Source: an uncultured Pseudodesulfovibrio sp. (lineage in GTDB: Bacteria; Desulfobacterota; Desulfovibrionia; Desulfovibrionales; Desulfovibrionaceae). Taken from it: 64,000 nucleotides of DNA. The translations under genes and the position numbers were made by a program. The stretch covers positions 1,095,740-1,159,739 of the forward strand of contig NZ_OY776488.1 of NCBI RefSeq assembly GCF_963675635.1, written 5' to 3'. This document shows, piece by piece, positions 55,183-64,000 of this stretch. The notes under the pieces were generated by a model that did not search any database, had not been told where the DNA came from, and saw nothing but the letters and a program-made list of their open reading frames with translations. Numbering within the stretch: the stretch's first letter is position 1; each line of letters opens with the position of its first letter.

Positions 55183-58100
55183 TTATTTGGTTTCTTTTGG
55201 TGTATCAGATTCCATATCCAGCATTGCTTCCAAATCTACCGCTGTCTCTTCTAGAGCCTGTCGCATGGAGTCAGTTTCACCGTATCGAATCTCCAGTTTG
55301 GCAGGAGGGATAATCCGCGTCATATCGCCGCGAGCAGCAACCCACTGCATCAATTTTTCCGGACTGACAGCAATAGCGTTATCACTCCATGTAACAACAG
55401 CCCTGCCCGGATACAACTCAGCTCTGGCCGCCTGTAACCGGGACAATGTCTGCTTCAAACGCAACACGCCGAAGAATGAATCCAGTTCATCCGGTAACGA
55501 ACCAAAACGATCCCGAATTTCAGCTTCCAGTTCGCGAAGCTCTAGATCGGTAGCGGCTGAAGACAAGGCTTTGTAATACCGAAGTCTTTCTTTTGAATCA
55601 GGAATATATCCGCTTGGTATATGCGCCTCGAAAACAAAGTTGAGTTCCGGGTTACTGGCTCGAGTCTCAACGTCACCACGAAGGCGACGAACCTCTTCTT
55701 CAAGCATTTCCAAAAAGAGCTCCAGCCCGACCTTGGCCATTTGACCGGATTGGACCTCACCCAGAATATTACCGGCCCCACGGAGACGTAAATCTTCCAT
55801 GGCAACCTTGAAGCCTGCTCCCAGATAATCCATGTCCAGAATGATACGCAAGCGTTTGCGTACGATTTCGGAGATATCATTGATGGAAGGCACCACAAAA
55901 TAGGCATAGGCCTGTCGTTCACTCCGCCCCACACGCCCTCTGAGCTGATACAATTGTCCAAGCCCGAACAATTGGGCCTGATCAACAATCAATGTATTGG
56001 CATTGGGGAAATCCAGCCCGGATTCTACAATGGACGTACAGACAAGCACGTCGAGTTCACCATGCCAGAAGTTCCGCATAGCCTCTTCCAAAGTCTTTTC
56101 ATTCATCTGCCCGTGAGCCATGCCAACTTTGGCTTCAGGAACCAGCTCACGCACAAAATCAGCTACACGCGCCAGGCCATTTACCCGGTTATACACCCAA
56201 TACACTTGTCCACCGCGCTCAAGCTCACGCTCCAGTACCGCCTTAAGCTCAAGGGCTTCCCGTTCCATAAGCGCGGTTTCCACTGGTTTACGATCCACCG
56301 GTGGCGTCTCAATGACAGACAAGCCGCGAATACCGGACAGGGAAAGCTGCAACGTTCTGGGAATAGGTGTCGCCGTCAACGTCAAGACATCAATATTCTG
56401 TCTGAAATGTTTAAGTTTTTCCTTATGCTTGACGCCAAACCGTTGTTCTTCGTCCAGAATGAGTAAGCCAAGATTAGGCAATTCCACATCCTTAGACAAA
56501 AGACGATGTGTACCAATGAGGATGTCAATTTCACCCCGGCCTGCCGCTTCGATAATTGTCTTCTGCCTTTTGGCTGAGACAAAACGACTGAGCATGCCCA
56601 CCCGAACGGGGAACCCTTCCATACGCCCGATAAATGTCTGGTAATGCTGCTCCGCCAACACCGTGGTCGGGCAAAGCAAGGCAGTCTGGTATCCTTCCAA
56701 TGCGGCACGAAAAGCCGCACGCAAGGCGACTTCCGTCTTGCCGAAACCCACATCACCACACACCAGTCTATCCATAGGTTCAGGCTTTTCCATATCCCGA
56801 AAGACATCAGCCACAGCTTTATCCTGATCCGGCGTCTCTTCAAAACCGAAAGTCGCCTCAAACTCCGAGTACATGTCATCCAGCGGACCATATCCGAAGC
56901 CTTTACCCACTTTGCGGAATGCATACATTTCTACAAGTTCATGTGCTATCTTCTCGATAGCCTTGCGAACTTTAGCTGTGGTTTTGCTCCACCGGGTTCC
57001 GCCAAGCTTGTCCAGTGATGGCCGTTTGGCTCCTTCCGGCCCCTTGAACCGCTGCACCAGATTCAGTCGATCAACAGGGAGGTACAGCTTATCGTCGCCA
57101 GAAAAGAACAGCAGCAGATAATCGTTAGCACCAGCACCAATATTCATATGATGCAATCCACCGAACTGCGCCAGCCCGTAATCACGATGCACGAGAAGAT
57201 CGCCCTCGGACAGATCATCATACTTATCCAGCCCTTTGAAGGCCTTGTCGCGCCCGACGTGCACTCGTGCGGCCTGTGGTTGCAAAATTTCTTCGCCAAG
57301 AATACGGGTCTGATCCCAAGCGAGCTCCATCCCTTTGCGCAACGGGGAGATCAACGCAAAGAGCCCTCGTCCGCCCGGCTTGAATTCCAGACTTATAGGC
57401 AGTTTTTCCTGCTCGGCCAACGCCAGGAACTTGCTGCGGGAACGGTGTGTCCGAAAGCTGAGAATAGTCGTCTGACCTGAACGAATCCACTCTTTCAATC
57501 CGCCCATAAGCGCGGCCCACGGCCTTCTAGAAGCCTCAGGCTGCCAAAAAATATCGGTAAAGTCACTGTAAGGGATTTCATTCAGATCGATACCGTTCTT
57601 TTCTCGCCCGATAGTCAATTCTTCAAAGACAAGCTGCCTGGCATTACGCCAGACCTGTCGTGCAGCCTCATGAGTACGAACAATGAAGCGTAAGGGCAGG
57701 CTGACGCCTTTTTCACGTTCTTCTTCCTTGAGGAAATCACGCCATGCCTGATCGCGATCTTCAAGACGCGCGCGCAAAGTCCCGCCCGACGACAACAGAT
57801 AGGCTGCATCCTTAGGTAAATACGCCTCCAACCCGACCGGATTGTCATAGTACAACCCAGGCCAGACAAAACCATCGTTCGCGTCAAGCCGCTCTGTCAG
57901 GGAATGCTCTTGTGCTGCATTTATCTCGCCGGTCTTCCTGAATTTTTCCCACATGGCGGTAGCGCGTTCCGCATACCCCTCGGTCGTGATTCCGGGAGAT
58001 ACAGGTAACAGGACCGCTTCGGTCAAATCCGCTTTCGACCGCTGAGAAGCCGGATCGAACAGTCTGACTTCTTCCAGAATATCCCCGAAAAATTCCAACC

Positions 58101-58668
58101 GCAGAGGAAGTGCATACCCTGGCGCATGAATATCAAGGATATCACCTCGCATAGCCATATCCCCTGGACCGGAAACCACTTTACGCCGAACGTATCCCCA
58201 ACTGACGAGCTGCTCCAAAAGGATATCGGGCGACATCTCTTCGCCTTTGGTAAGCGAAACCCAATTCTCACAAAGAACGGATTCATCCGGCCAGTGCGGC
58301 AGAAGGTTGTCCGAAGTCATGAGTACGCCGCACGGTTTTTTCCCATAGGTCAAACCATACAGGGCAGCCCATCGTTCGCTCCACGCTTGTGCATCTGGCG
58401 TTTTTGAATGATATGGAGGGAGAAAGAACCAGTCCTTTTCCCACACTGGTCGATCAAGAGCTTCTTCATTAGCTGAAGAAAAAAGCGTCAGAAGTGCCCG
58501 CATTTCCTTGAATTCGGCAACACCTGGCACAACGAGAACCACACTGTTTCCCTTGGAAAGCAGTGCCCCCGCCATAAGAGCCTGACTGCCCGGTCCGCTT
58601 TTGAATATACGAACAGAATCAGTCGCCTTACGCATGAATTCGGATATAGCCTTGGGATATGATGACAT
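55183..58668 (-). CDS. mfd: Transcription-repair coupling factor
   Basis: Removes RNA polymerase stalled at DNA damage and recruits UvrA. The 1161-residue protein has the UvrB-like N-terminal domains, an RNA polymerase-interacting domain (LVHRDYGLAQFGGLHHM near 495) and the RecG-like helicase motor (VCGDVGFGKTEVALRAAF Walker A near 645, LILDEEQRFGVKHKE with the DEEQ box near 748, LTATPIPRTLQLSL, and the C-terminal TRG region). It heads the mfd-PPIase-surA-rodZ-recO-glyQS gene run. Confidence 0.96.
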   Translation of the reverse strand: MSSYPKAISEFMRKATDSVRIFKSGPGSQALMAGALLSKGNSVVLVVPGVAEFKEMRALLTLFSSANEEALDRPVWEKDWFFLPPYHSKTPDAQAWSERWAALYGLTYGKKPCGVLMTSDNLLPHWPDESVLCENWVSLTKGEEMSPDILLEQLVSWGYVRRKVVSGPGDMAMRGDILDIHAPGYALPLRLEFFGDILEEVRLFDPASQRSKADLTEAVLLPVSPGITTEGYAERATAMWEKFRKTGEINAAQEHSLTERLDANDGFVWPGLYYDNPVGLEAYLPKDAAYLLSSGGTLRARLEDRDQAWRDFLKEEEREKGVSLPLRFIVRTHEAARQVWRNARQLVFEELTIGREKNGIDLNEIPYSDFTDIFWQPEASRRPWAALMGGLKEWIRSGQTTILSFRTHRSRSKFLALAEQEKLPISLEFKPGGRGLFALISPLRKGMELAWDQTRILGEEILQPQAARVHVGRDKAFKGLDKYDDLSEGDLLVHRDYGLAQFGGLHHMNIGAGANDYLLLFFSGDDKLYLPVDRLNLVQRFKGPEGAKRPSLDKLGGTRWSKTTAKVRKAIEKIAHELVEMYAFRKVGKGFGYGPLDDMYSEFEATFGFEETPDQDKAVADVFRDMEKPEPMDRLVCGDVGFGKTEVALRAAFRAALEGYQTALLCPTTVLAEQHYQTFIGRMEGFPVRVGMLSRFVSAKRQKTIIEAAGRGEIDILIGTHRLLSKDVELPNLGLLILDEEQRFGVKHKEKLKHFRQNIDVLTLTATPIPRTLQLSLSGIRGLSVIETPPVDRKPVETALMEREALELKAVLERELERGGQVYWVYNRVNGLARVADFVRELVPEAKVGMAHGQMNEKTLEEAMRNFWHGELDVLVCTSIVESGLDFPNANTLIVDQAQLFGLGQLYQLRGRVGRSERQAYAYFVVPSINDISEIVRKRLRIILDMDYLGAGFKVAMEDLRLRGAGNILGEVQSGQMAKVGLELFLEMLEEEVRRLRGDVETRASNPELNFVFEAHIPSGYIPDSKERLRYYKALSSAATDLELRELEAEIRDRFGSLPDELDSFFGVLRLKQTLSRLQAARAELYPGRAVVTWSDNAIAVSPEKLMQWVAARGDMTRIIPPAKLEIRYGETDSMRQALEETAVDLEAMLDMESDTPKETK

Positions 58669-58707
58669 GATGTGTCTGGTTGAGAACTTTCAAGCTCTCT
58701 GGTTGAA

Positions 58708-58750
58708 AAACGGAAAAGCCGCCTTTTCCCTATCGGGAGTAAAGCGGCTT
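58708..58750 (-). terminator. Terminator between cheW and mfd
   Basis: AAGCCGC pairs with GCGGCTT, extended through TTT/AAA and CCC/GGG; on the minus strand TTTTCC and a later TTTTTC follow. Confidence 0.65.
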
Positions 58751-58771
58751 GTCAGCAACTATCTGCACACG

Positions 58772-59272
58772 TTAAACGTTGCCCAACGCTTCCTTCTCCT
58801 CATTATCCAGCAGTGAATCAAGATCCAGCAAAATGAGGAGTCTGTCATCAAGCTTGCCCACGCCGTCTATATAGTCGGAATCCATACCGGCCACCATCGG
58901 AGGCGGCGGCTGTACCGAATTGGCAGGAATCCGCAACACCTCGGATACGGCGTCCACCACAAACCCGACGATTATCATCTCGATTTCAATGACGATGATG
59001 CGGGTGTATTTATCATGCTCTTTAGAACGAAGGCCGAAACGGCGGCGCATATCCACAATAGGAATGACTTTACCGCGCAGATTGATAACGCCTTCCACAA
59101 ACTCCGGCGCACGCGGAACATTGGTGATCTCCATGGTACGAATGATCTCCTGTACCTGAAGAATGTTGACGCCGAATTCCTCTTCACCGATGCTGAACGT
59201 CACCAGTTGAGTCAATTCCTGATCGGCTTCGGCTCCCTTGACATCACCAACTTCTCTCATTTCAAGGCTCAT
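58772..59272 (-). CDS. cheW: CheW chemotaxis coupling protein (second copy)
   Basis: Adaptor between receptors and CheA. The 166-residue protein has FSIGEEEFGVNILQVQEIIR near 27, PRAPEFVEGVINLRGKVIPIVDMRRRFGL near 53 and LLILLDLDSLL near 145. I choose the ATG at 59272, with GGAG five bases upstream; a longer frame to 59347 adds a stretch without CheW similarity. It shares the core layout of the CheW at 14243 but is a separate, divergent gene. Confidence 0.9.
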   Translation of the reverse strand: MSLEMREVGDVKGAEADQELTQLVTFSIGEEEFGVNILQVQEIIRTMEITNVPRAPEFVEGVINLRGKVIPIVDMRRRFGLRSKEHDKYTRIIVIEIEMIIVGFVVDAVSEVLRIPANSVQPPPPMVAGMDSDYIDGVGKLDDRLLILLDLDSLLDNEEKEALGNV

Positions 59273-59583
59273 GACAACTCCGTCCTCAATGGCTCGGTCC
59301 ATGTAAAGTGCACCACAATTTTCAGTCATTGAATCTGTCAACCGCACCGTTTTTTGTCAATCATAATATCCATACCCATGAAATTATTGACAAGCCACAA
59401 TCGAGTATACGCATCCCCTTGCAATCATTTGACAGCATCTTTTTTTTATCAATTAATATGGACTGTTGAATCATTTATAACACAGACCAAGTCAAAGTCT
59501 TGTTGACGACAATTTGAGAAACGACTAACTTAATTTTCGCATTGTACCTATTTGTTTGATTTTTTTGACTTTTTACAAACAGG
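59273..59583. other. Intergenic region between cheW and a small divergent gene
   Basis: About 310 bases with no convincing gene. It holds AT-rich promoter-like DNA for both directions, including TTGACG with TAACTT 17 bases on near the plus-strand small gene. No clear operator, riboswitch or RNA gene is visible. Confidence 0.4.
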
Positions 59584-59814
59584 ATGGACCACTCGCCTAT
59601 GGGCCAATACGCAAATTTCAACGACCATCATACCCTTGAGGAACAGGTCAAAAATCTGGCTGATGAAGAACTGCTCGACTTCTGGGAAGAAACTCAGCAG
59701 CTTGCCAGAATGTTGGACCAGGAAGAACAGGCCGACTTTGAATACAACCCTGAATATGAACGCGTCATACTACAGGAATTACAATACCGGACCTGCTTCA
59801 AGAGCCAATTTTAG
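59584..59814 (+). CDS. Small acidic protein of unknown function
   Basis: An unrecognised 76-residue protein, strongly acidic and helical, with LEEQVKNLADEELLDFWEETQQLARMLDQEEQ forming an amphipathic stretch near 18-50. No signal peptide or membrane segment. Two starts are possible (59584 and 59599), and neither has an ideal ribosome site. It is followed by a strong terminator, so it is a self-contained unit. Its acidity could suit a protein-binding regulator, but this is a guess. Confidence 0.6.
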   Translation: MDHSPMGQYANFNDHHTLEEQVKNLADEELLDFWEETQQLARMLDQEEQADFEYNPEYERVILQELQYRTCFKSQF

Positions 59815-59824
59815 CAGTACAGGG

Positions 59825-59870
59825 CATGAAAAAACTCCCCGCCTCAAATGAGGCGGGGAGTTTTTTCATG
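59825..59870. terminator. Terminator between the small acidic gene and ugd
   Basis: A 21-bp perfect stem (core AAAAAACTCCCCGCCTC / GAGGCGGGGAGTTTTTT) with an AAAT loop, T-rich on both strands and serving two convergent genes. Confidence 0.9.
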
Positions 59871-59902
59871 GGTATTGATAACCCCACGGCAGGAATAAAG
59901 TC

Positions 59903-61240
59903 TCATTTTACCGGCATTCTACCGATGCTGAAGTAGGCAAATCCAGCCTTTCCCATACGATCAGGCTGGTACAGATTGCGACCATCAAATACCAACGGAG
60001 CCTTCATGGCTTTTTTGATGCGAGCAAAATCGGGATCTCTGAACTGATTCCAGTCAGTAACCACGGCCAGAGCATCCGCACCATCCAGCACATCGTACTG
60101 GTCGTCCAGGATTTCCAACCCTTCCAGATGACCAACCTCTTCGCGAGCACGCTCGTTTGCTACAGGGTCAAAAGCGCGGACAGTCATACCGAGAGCAGTC
60201 AAATCCTTGATAACCTCAATGGCGGAGGCTTCACGAATATCATCGGTGTTAGCTTTGAAGGCTATACCCCAAACAGCCAAAGAGCGTCCTTTGACCCCAC
60301 CCTGCGGTTCGAAGTATTCCTTGATTTTGTCAGCCAGGATATGCTTCTGATCATTGTTGACCTCATCTACAGACCTAATAAGCTTGGCATTGTAACCATT
60401 TTCGGCAGCCGTACCGATGAGAGCCTTAACGTCCTTGGGAAAACAGGAGCCACCATATCCAACACCGGGATAAATAAAACTGTAACCGATACGGCTATCT
60501 GAACCGATACCGGCACGCACTTCGGAAACATTGGCTCCAACGCGCTCGCAAATATTAGCGACTTCGTTAATAAATGAAATTTTAGTGGCGAGCATGCAGT
60601 TGGCGGCATACTTGGTCATTTCGGCAGATCGCACACCCATAACGATGAGTTTCTCACGGCTACGGGCAAAAGGTCCGTAGAGATTCTGCAATGCCTTGGC
60701 AGAGTTTTCATCTTCAGTGCCGACAATAACACGATCCGGCTTCATGAAATCACTGACAGCATCTCCCTCTTTCAAGAATTCAGGATTGGAAACCACATCA
60801 AACGAAATGGACTCACCACGTTTTTCCAACTCTTCTGAAATAATTCCACGCACACGGTCAGCCGTGCCTACCGGCACTGTGGATTTATCAACAACAATTT
60901 TCGGACTCGTCATGCGCTGACCTATTTCGCGGGCCACTGCATCAACATAGGAAAGGTCACAGGAGCCGTCATCGCCGCACGGAGTACCGACAGTGATAAA
61001 AACCACTTCCGCCTCTGCCAGACCTTCGCCAAGATCCGTCGTGAAAGTAAGGCGCCCCTGTTCGGTGTTGCGCTTGACCAAATCTTCCAGGCCCGGTTCG
61101 TAGATGTGAACTTTGCCACTTTTCAACGTCTCGACGACCTTGGGGTTGACGTCCACGCAATAAATATTGTTACCCATTTCGGCAAAGCAGGCTGCAGAGA
61201 CAAGGCCCACATACCCAGTGCCAACGATGCATACGTTCAT
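59903..61240 (-). CDS. ugd: UDP-glucose 6-dehydrogenase
   Basis: Oxidises UDP-glucose to UDP-glucuronate for surface polysaccharides. The 445-residue protein has the NAD Rossmann start VCIVGTGYVGLVSAACFAEMG, VDKSTVPVGTADRV near 118, EFLKEGDAVSDFM near 155 and GGSCFPKDVKAL near 258 with the catalytic Cys. It is alone, with no polysaccharide cluster around it. Confidence 0.95.
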   Translation of the reverse strand: MNVCIVGTGYVGLVSAACFAEMGNNIYCVDVNPKVVETLKSGKVHIYEPGLEDLVKRNTEQGRLTFTTDLGEGLAEAEVVFITVGTPCGDDGSCDLSYVDAVAREIGQRMTSPKIVVDKSTVPVGTADRVRGIISEELEKRGESISFDVVSNPEFLKEGDAVSDFMKPDRVIVGTEDENSAKALQNLYGPFARSREKLIVMGVRSAEMTKYAANCMLATKISFINEVANICERVGANVSEVRAGIGSDSRIGYSFIYPGVGYGGSCFPKDVKALIGTAAENGYNAKLIRSVDEVNNDQKHILADKIKEYFEPQGGVKGRSLAVWGIAFKANTDDIREASAIEVIKDLTALGMTVRAFDPVANERAREEVGHLEGLEILDDQYDVLDGADALAVVTDWNQFRDPDFARIKKAMKAPLVFDGRNLYQPDRMGKAGFAYFSIGRMPVK

Positions 61241-61423
61241 AGCAATACAACTCCCGATGGTATTTCAAAACAATAACAGGCCAAGGCGATACCCTCCGGC
61301 CCGTTTTCATGTCAATAGAATCATAATTTGATAGCCGATTGTTTCAACTATTGCCATTCAAATCAAGAAGACTTAATATTTAAAGATATCTCACCATTAC
61401 CTAAGTTCGGAGGATAAATAATA

Positions 61424-62149
61424 ATGCCGGTACTCGTTGTCAACGTCGATCATGTGGCCACACTGCGCCAGGCCAGAATGGGCATAGAACCAGAACCCGT
61501 CACCGCAGCCTATATGGCTGAAATGGCCGGAGCTACTGGAATCATTGTCCATCTTCGTGAAGATCGCCGCCACATTCAGGACAGAGACGTAGAACTCATC
61601 AAACAAACCTGCAACACTCGATTGCACCTGGAAATGGCTGCCACGAAAGAAATGCAGGCCATTGCCTTAAACATTGAGCCCGAAATGGTGTGCTTGGTGC
61701 CTGAAAAACGGCAGGAACTGACTACCGAAGGTGGTCTGAACTGCATTGGCCGTGAAGATGAACTGCGTGACTTCCTTGCGCCCATCCATGCCAAAGGAAT
61801 TCGTTCCAGCCTGTTTATCGACGCTGACCCCAAGCAGATTCAAGCTGCCCAGGCTACCGGAGCTGAATATATTGAAATCCACACCGGCCACTATGCAGAC
61901 GCCAAGGAAATCAATGCACGCAACGAAGAATTTGGAAGGATCATCAAAGGAATCGCTTTGGCCACAGACATTGGTCTCAAGGTCAACCTTGGTCACGGTC
62001 TCAACTATCGCAACATCCTGAATTTCAGAGATGTCCCCGGCATCAAGGAATATTCCATTGGGCACGCCATCATGGCCCGAGCCATCTATGTCGGCATAGA
62101 TCAGGCCGTACGGGATATGGTGAAGCTCATCAGAACATTTACGGATTAA
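61424..62149 (+). CDS. pdxJ: Pyridoxine 5'-phosphate synthase
   Basis: Last ring-closing step of the DXP-dependent vitamin B6 pathway. The 241-residue TIM barrel has [13 protein letters not shown] near 6, [14 protein letters not shown] near 42 and [11 protein letters not shown] near 188. GGAGG lies eight bases before the ATG. The acpS gene starts two bases after its stop, the pdxJ-acpS order also seen in E. coli. Confidence 0.95.
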   Translation: MPVLVVNVDHVATLRQARMGIEPEPVTAAYMAEMAGATGIIVHLREDRRHIQDRDVELIKQTCNTRLHLEMAATKEMQAIALNIEPEMVCLVPEKRQELTTEGGLNCIGREDELRDFLAPIHAKGIRSSLFIDADPKQIQAAQATGAEYIEIHTGHYADAKEINARNEEFGRIIKGIALATDIGLKVNLGHGLNYRNILNFRDVPGIKEYSIGHAIMARAIYVGIDQAVRDMVKLIRTFTD

Positions 62150-62151
62150 TC

Positions 62152-62526
62152 ATGATAAAAGGTATTGGTATCGACCTCACGGAACTTAACCGCATTCAGG
62201 AATTGTGGGACCGTTTCGGCATGAAATTCGCCCACCGAATCCTGACGGACCGCGAAGTCGAACAATTGCCAGCAATAAACCCAACTAAGCGCTTGGCCGC
62301 GCTGTTTGCAGGAAAAGAAGCAGCGGTCAAGGCGTTGGGAACCGGATTTGCTCAAGGCATCCATTTCAAATGCATTGAGATACTTCATGCTCCAAGTGGC
62401 AAGCCGGAAATTTTTTTTCTGGGAAAAGGGTTGGAAGAATGCAAAAGGCACGGTGTCACAGCCGCGCATATCTCCTTGACTCATTCCCGTGACACCGCCG
62501 GTGCCACCGTGATATTGGAAGGCTAG
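62152..62526 (+). CDS. acpS: Holo-[acyl-carrier-protein] synthase
   Basis: Transfers phosphopantetheine from CoA to acyl carrier protein. The 124-residue protein has IGIDLTELNRIQ near 5 with the magnesium Asp, RLAALFAGKEAAVKALGTGF near 46 and ISLTHSRDTAGATVI near 105. Length is normal for the family. Confidence 0.94.
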   Translation: MIKGIGIDLTELNRIQELWDRFGMKFAHRILTDREVEQLPAINPTKRLAALFAGKEAAVKALGTGFAQGIHFKCIEILHAPSGKPEIFFLGKGLEECKRHGVTAAHISLTHSRDTAGATVILEG

Positions 62527-62554
62527 GTTCACTTAACCCTACTTTGGAGATTGC

Positions 62555-64000
62555 ATGCTGCTGCCACTTCCAACTCCGGCCGAAATGGCCACATGGGACC
62601 GAAAAACCATTGATTCCATTGGCATACCCGGCATCACACTTATGGAATCTGCTAGCCGTGAAGCCGTCAACGTAATCAACGAAGAATACGGGTCTGTGGA
62701 TGGAGCAGAGATATTCTGCTTTGTCGGCTCCGGCAACAACGGTGGCGACGGGTTGGCAATAGCACGCCATCTGACTGACCTTGGTGCAAACGTTACAATT
62801 TTTCATACCAAGCCCAAAAAGTTATATCGCGGCGAAACCCGCACCAACCTTTTATGGGCGCAACGGCTGGATATCCCGATCAAACATCTGGCAACCGTTA
62901 ATGTAGAAAGTCTTTCACAGCCGGATATAATTATTGATGCCATACTTGGCACCGGCTTTTCCGGAAACCTTCGACAGGATTCTCTTGCTCTGATCCAAGC
63001 CATCAATCGACTTGGTGAACGGGCATTTGTTCTGGCCGTAGACATCCCCTCCGGGCTCAACGGAATGACGGGAACCCCGCAGCCTGAAGCTGTTATTGCA
63101 GATGCAACAGCCACATTCGAAGCTCCCAAACTCGGACTGGTCATGCCGGAAGCCGAGAGCTTTGTCGGGACTGTTCACGTATGCCCTATAGGCATCCCAT
63201 TGAAAATACAAAATGATTACAGTGTTGATCACCATCTTATTACCAGAGAAATCATGGAATTGATTCCTCGGATCACCCCAACCATGCACAAAGGCACGGC
63301 GGGACACGTCCTGATCGTTGGCGGCAGTCAAGGATTGACTGGTGCACCTCATCTAGCTGCACTTGGGGCTCTCCGCAGCGGCGCCGGACTTGTCACTATT
63401 GCCTGTCCCGGAGACTTGGCGGATTCGGTCAAATCAGGAAGACCGGACATCATGACCTTCCCACTGAGCACAGGTGTAACCTGGGAACAGAGCATGGCTA
63501 AGCCTTTGCTCAAAGAGTTTGAACGATTTGACGCCGTAGTGCTGGGACCAGGAATGGGGCGATCGCTTGAGACACAGGCTTTCATCCACACGGTCATCAA
63601 CGGATGTACTCTCCCACTTGTTGTCGATGCAGACGCACTGTATGCTGTGGGACAATCCCCGGAGCTGATCAATGCACTCCCGGAACATACCGTTTTGACA
63701 CCTCATCCCGGCGAAATGGCCGGGTTGCTCAAGACAAAAGCAGCCAGTATTCAGGCTGACAGACTTCAGTCTGTACGCACTTTTTCAACTATTTCCGATG
63801 CCACCTTGATACTCAAAGGAGCCGGAACAATCATAGCCGACAGCGACCTGACATGTATCAGCCCGTTTTCCGAACCAAATCTGGCCATAGGCGGCTCGGG
63901 AGACGTCCTTTCCGGCGTTATCGGTTCGCTTATGGCAAGGACCATGCCCCCAATGCAGGCGGCTTGCCTCGGCGTGTATTGGCACGGACTGGCAGGCAAT
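62555..64000 (+). CDS. nnrD/nnrE: Bifunctional NAD(P)HX epimerase/dehydratase, partial (right edge)
   Basis: Repairs hydrated NAD(P)H. The 482 codons present fuse an N-terminal epimerase (YjeF_N; FVGSGNNGGDGLAIAR near 53, DAILGTGFSGNLR near 129) to a C-terminal ADP-dependent dehydratase (HKGTAGHVLIVGGSQGLTGA near 246, LGPGMGRS near 329, HPGEMAG and IGGSGDVLSGVIGS near 445). The frame is still open at 64000 and probably lacks ~40 residues. The ATG at 62555 has GGAG upstream. It follows acpS by 28 bases and works on the nicotinamide cofactors that the nad operon here makes. Confidence 0.92.
   Translation, partial: MLLPLPTPAEMATWDRKTIDSIGIPGITLMESASREAVNVINEEYGSVDGAEIFCFVGSGNNGGDGLAIARHLTDLGANVTIFHTKPKKLYRGETRTNLLWAQRLDIPIKHLATVNVESLSQPDIIIDAILGTGFSGNLRQDSLALIQAINRLGERAFVLAVDIPSGLNGMTGTPQPEAVIADATATFEAPKLGLVMPEAESFVGTVHVCPIGIPLKIQNDYSVDHHLITREIMELIPRITPTMHKGTAGHVLIVGGSQGLTGAPHLAALGALRSGAGLVTIACPGDLADSVKSGRPDIMTFPLSTGVTWEQSMAKPLLKEFERFDAVVLGPGMGRSLETQAFIHTVINGCTLPLVVDADALYAVGQSPELINALPEHTVLTPHPGEMAGLLKTKAASIQADRLQSVRTFSTISDATLILKGAGTIIADSDLTCISPFSEPNLAIGGSGDVLSGVIGSLMARTMPPMQAACLGVYWHGLAGN

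Noticed and set aside
1..64000. CRISPR arrays, IS elements, prophage or rRNA
   Set aside because: No regularly spaced repeats, transposase, integrase or rRNA sequence was seen; the only sizeable repeat is the tRNA duplication.

Overview
The window looks like core chromosome from a sulfate-reducing deltaproteobacterium of the Desulfovibrionaceae, probably close to Pseudodesulfovibrio. This rests on gene content and protein style: two small siroheme sulfite-reductase-like proteins, a NIL-ferredoxin, a NifU/NifS pair beside a two-gene SUF system, a beta-alpha fused succinate-CoA ligase, CheZ and CheW genes scattered outside a chemotaxis cluster, and roughly even GC. No phage, IS element, CRISPR array or rRNA was seen. 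I have no database search, so family names come from recognised motifs.

Layout. 1-4410 (minus): birA then pyc, an enzyme with its biotin ligase; pyc runs off the left edge. 4438-8894 (plus): cca, a DHH phosphoesterase and a fused succinate-CoA ligase. 8917-13303 (minus): glycosyltransferase, YdjM-like membrane protein, TetR regulator and sufC-sufB. 13460-17553: an Smr protein, a CheW, a tandemly duplicated tRNA-Pro/tRNA-Thr unit, an orphan nucleotidyltransferase and a flagellin-like protein behind a near-consensus sigma-28 promoter. 17695-19855 (minus): ilvBN preceded by a Val/Leu/Ile-rich leader peptide and an attenuator. 19992-23216: a flavodoxin-fold quinone reductase, two tiny membrane proteins and a REC-PAS-GGDEF-EAL protein.

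23429-27666 (plus): a DUF493 protein and nifU-nifS-cysK-cysE, which joins cysteine synthesis to Fe-S assembly. 28576-34846 (plus): ileS-lspA, a small PLDc_N-type membrane protein, a CpoB-like lipoprotein, a NIL-ferredoxin, a PilZ-like protein and cheZ, closely spaced. 34929-39961: mgtE, then nadC-nadA-nadB for NAD synthesis. 40242-43073 (minus): trkA-trkH potassium uptake.

43240-47831 is the most interesting block. A Crp/Fnr regulator faces a five-gene operon: Fe-S membrane protein, ferredoxin, cupin and two tandem small siroheme/[4Fe-4S] proteins. A TGAC-N4-GTCA palindrome lies in the divergent intergenic region. The layout suggests a redox, sulfite or nitrogen-oxide stress module, but the substrate is not shown by sequence.

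47913-58668 (minus): rpsT, then mfd, a PPIase lipoprotein, surA, rodZ, recO, glyQ and glyS. 58772-64000: a second CheW, a small acidic protein, ugd, then pdxJ-acpS and the NAD(P)HX repair enzyme, cut by the right edge. Most of the window is ordinary housekeeping. The items most worth following are the siroheme operon, the ilv leader, the sigma-28-linked flagellin-like protein and the two Fe-S assembly systems.
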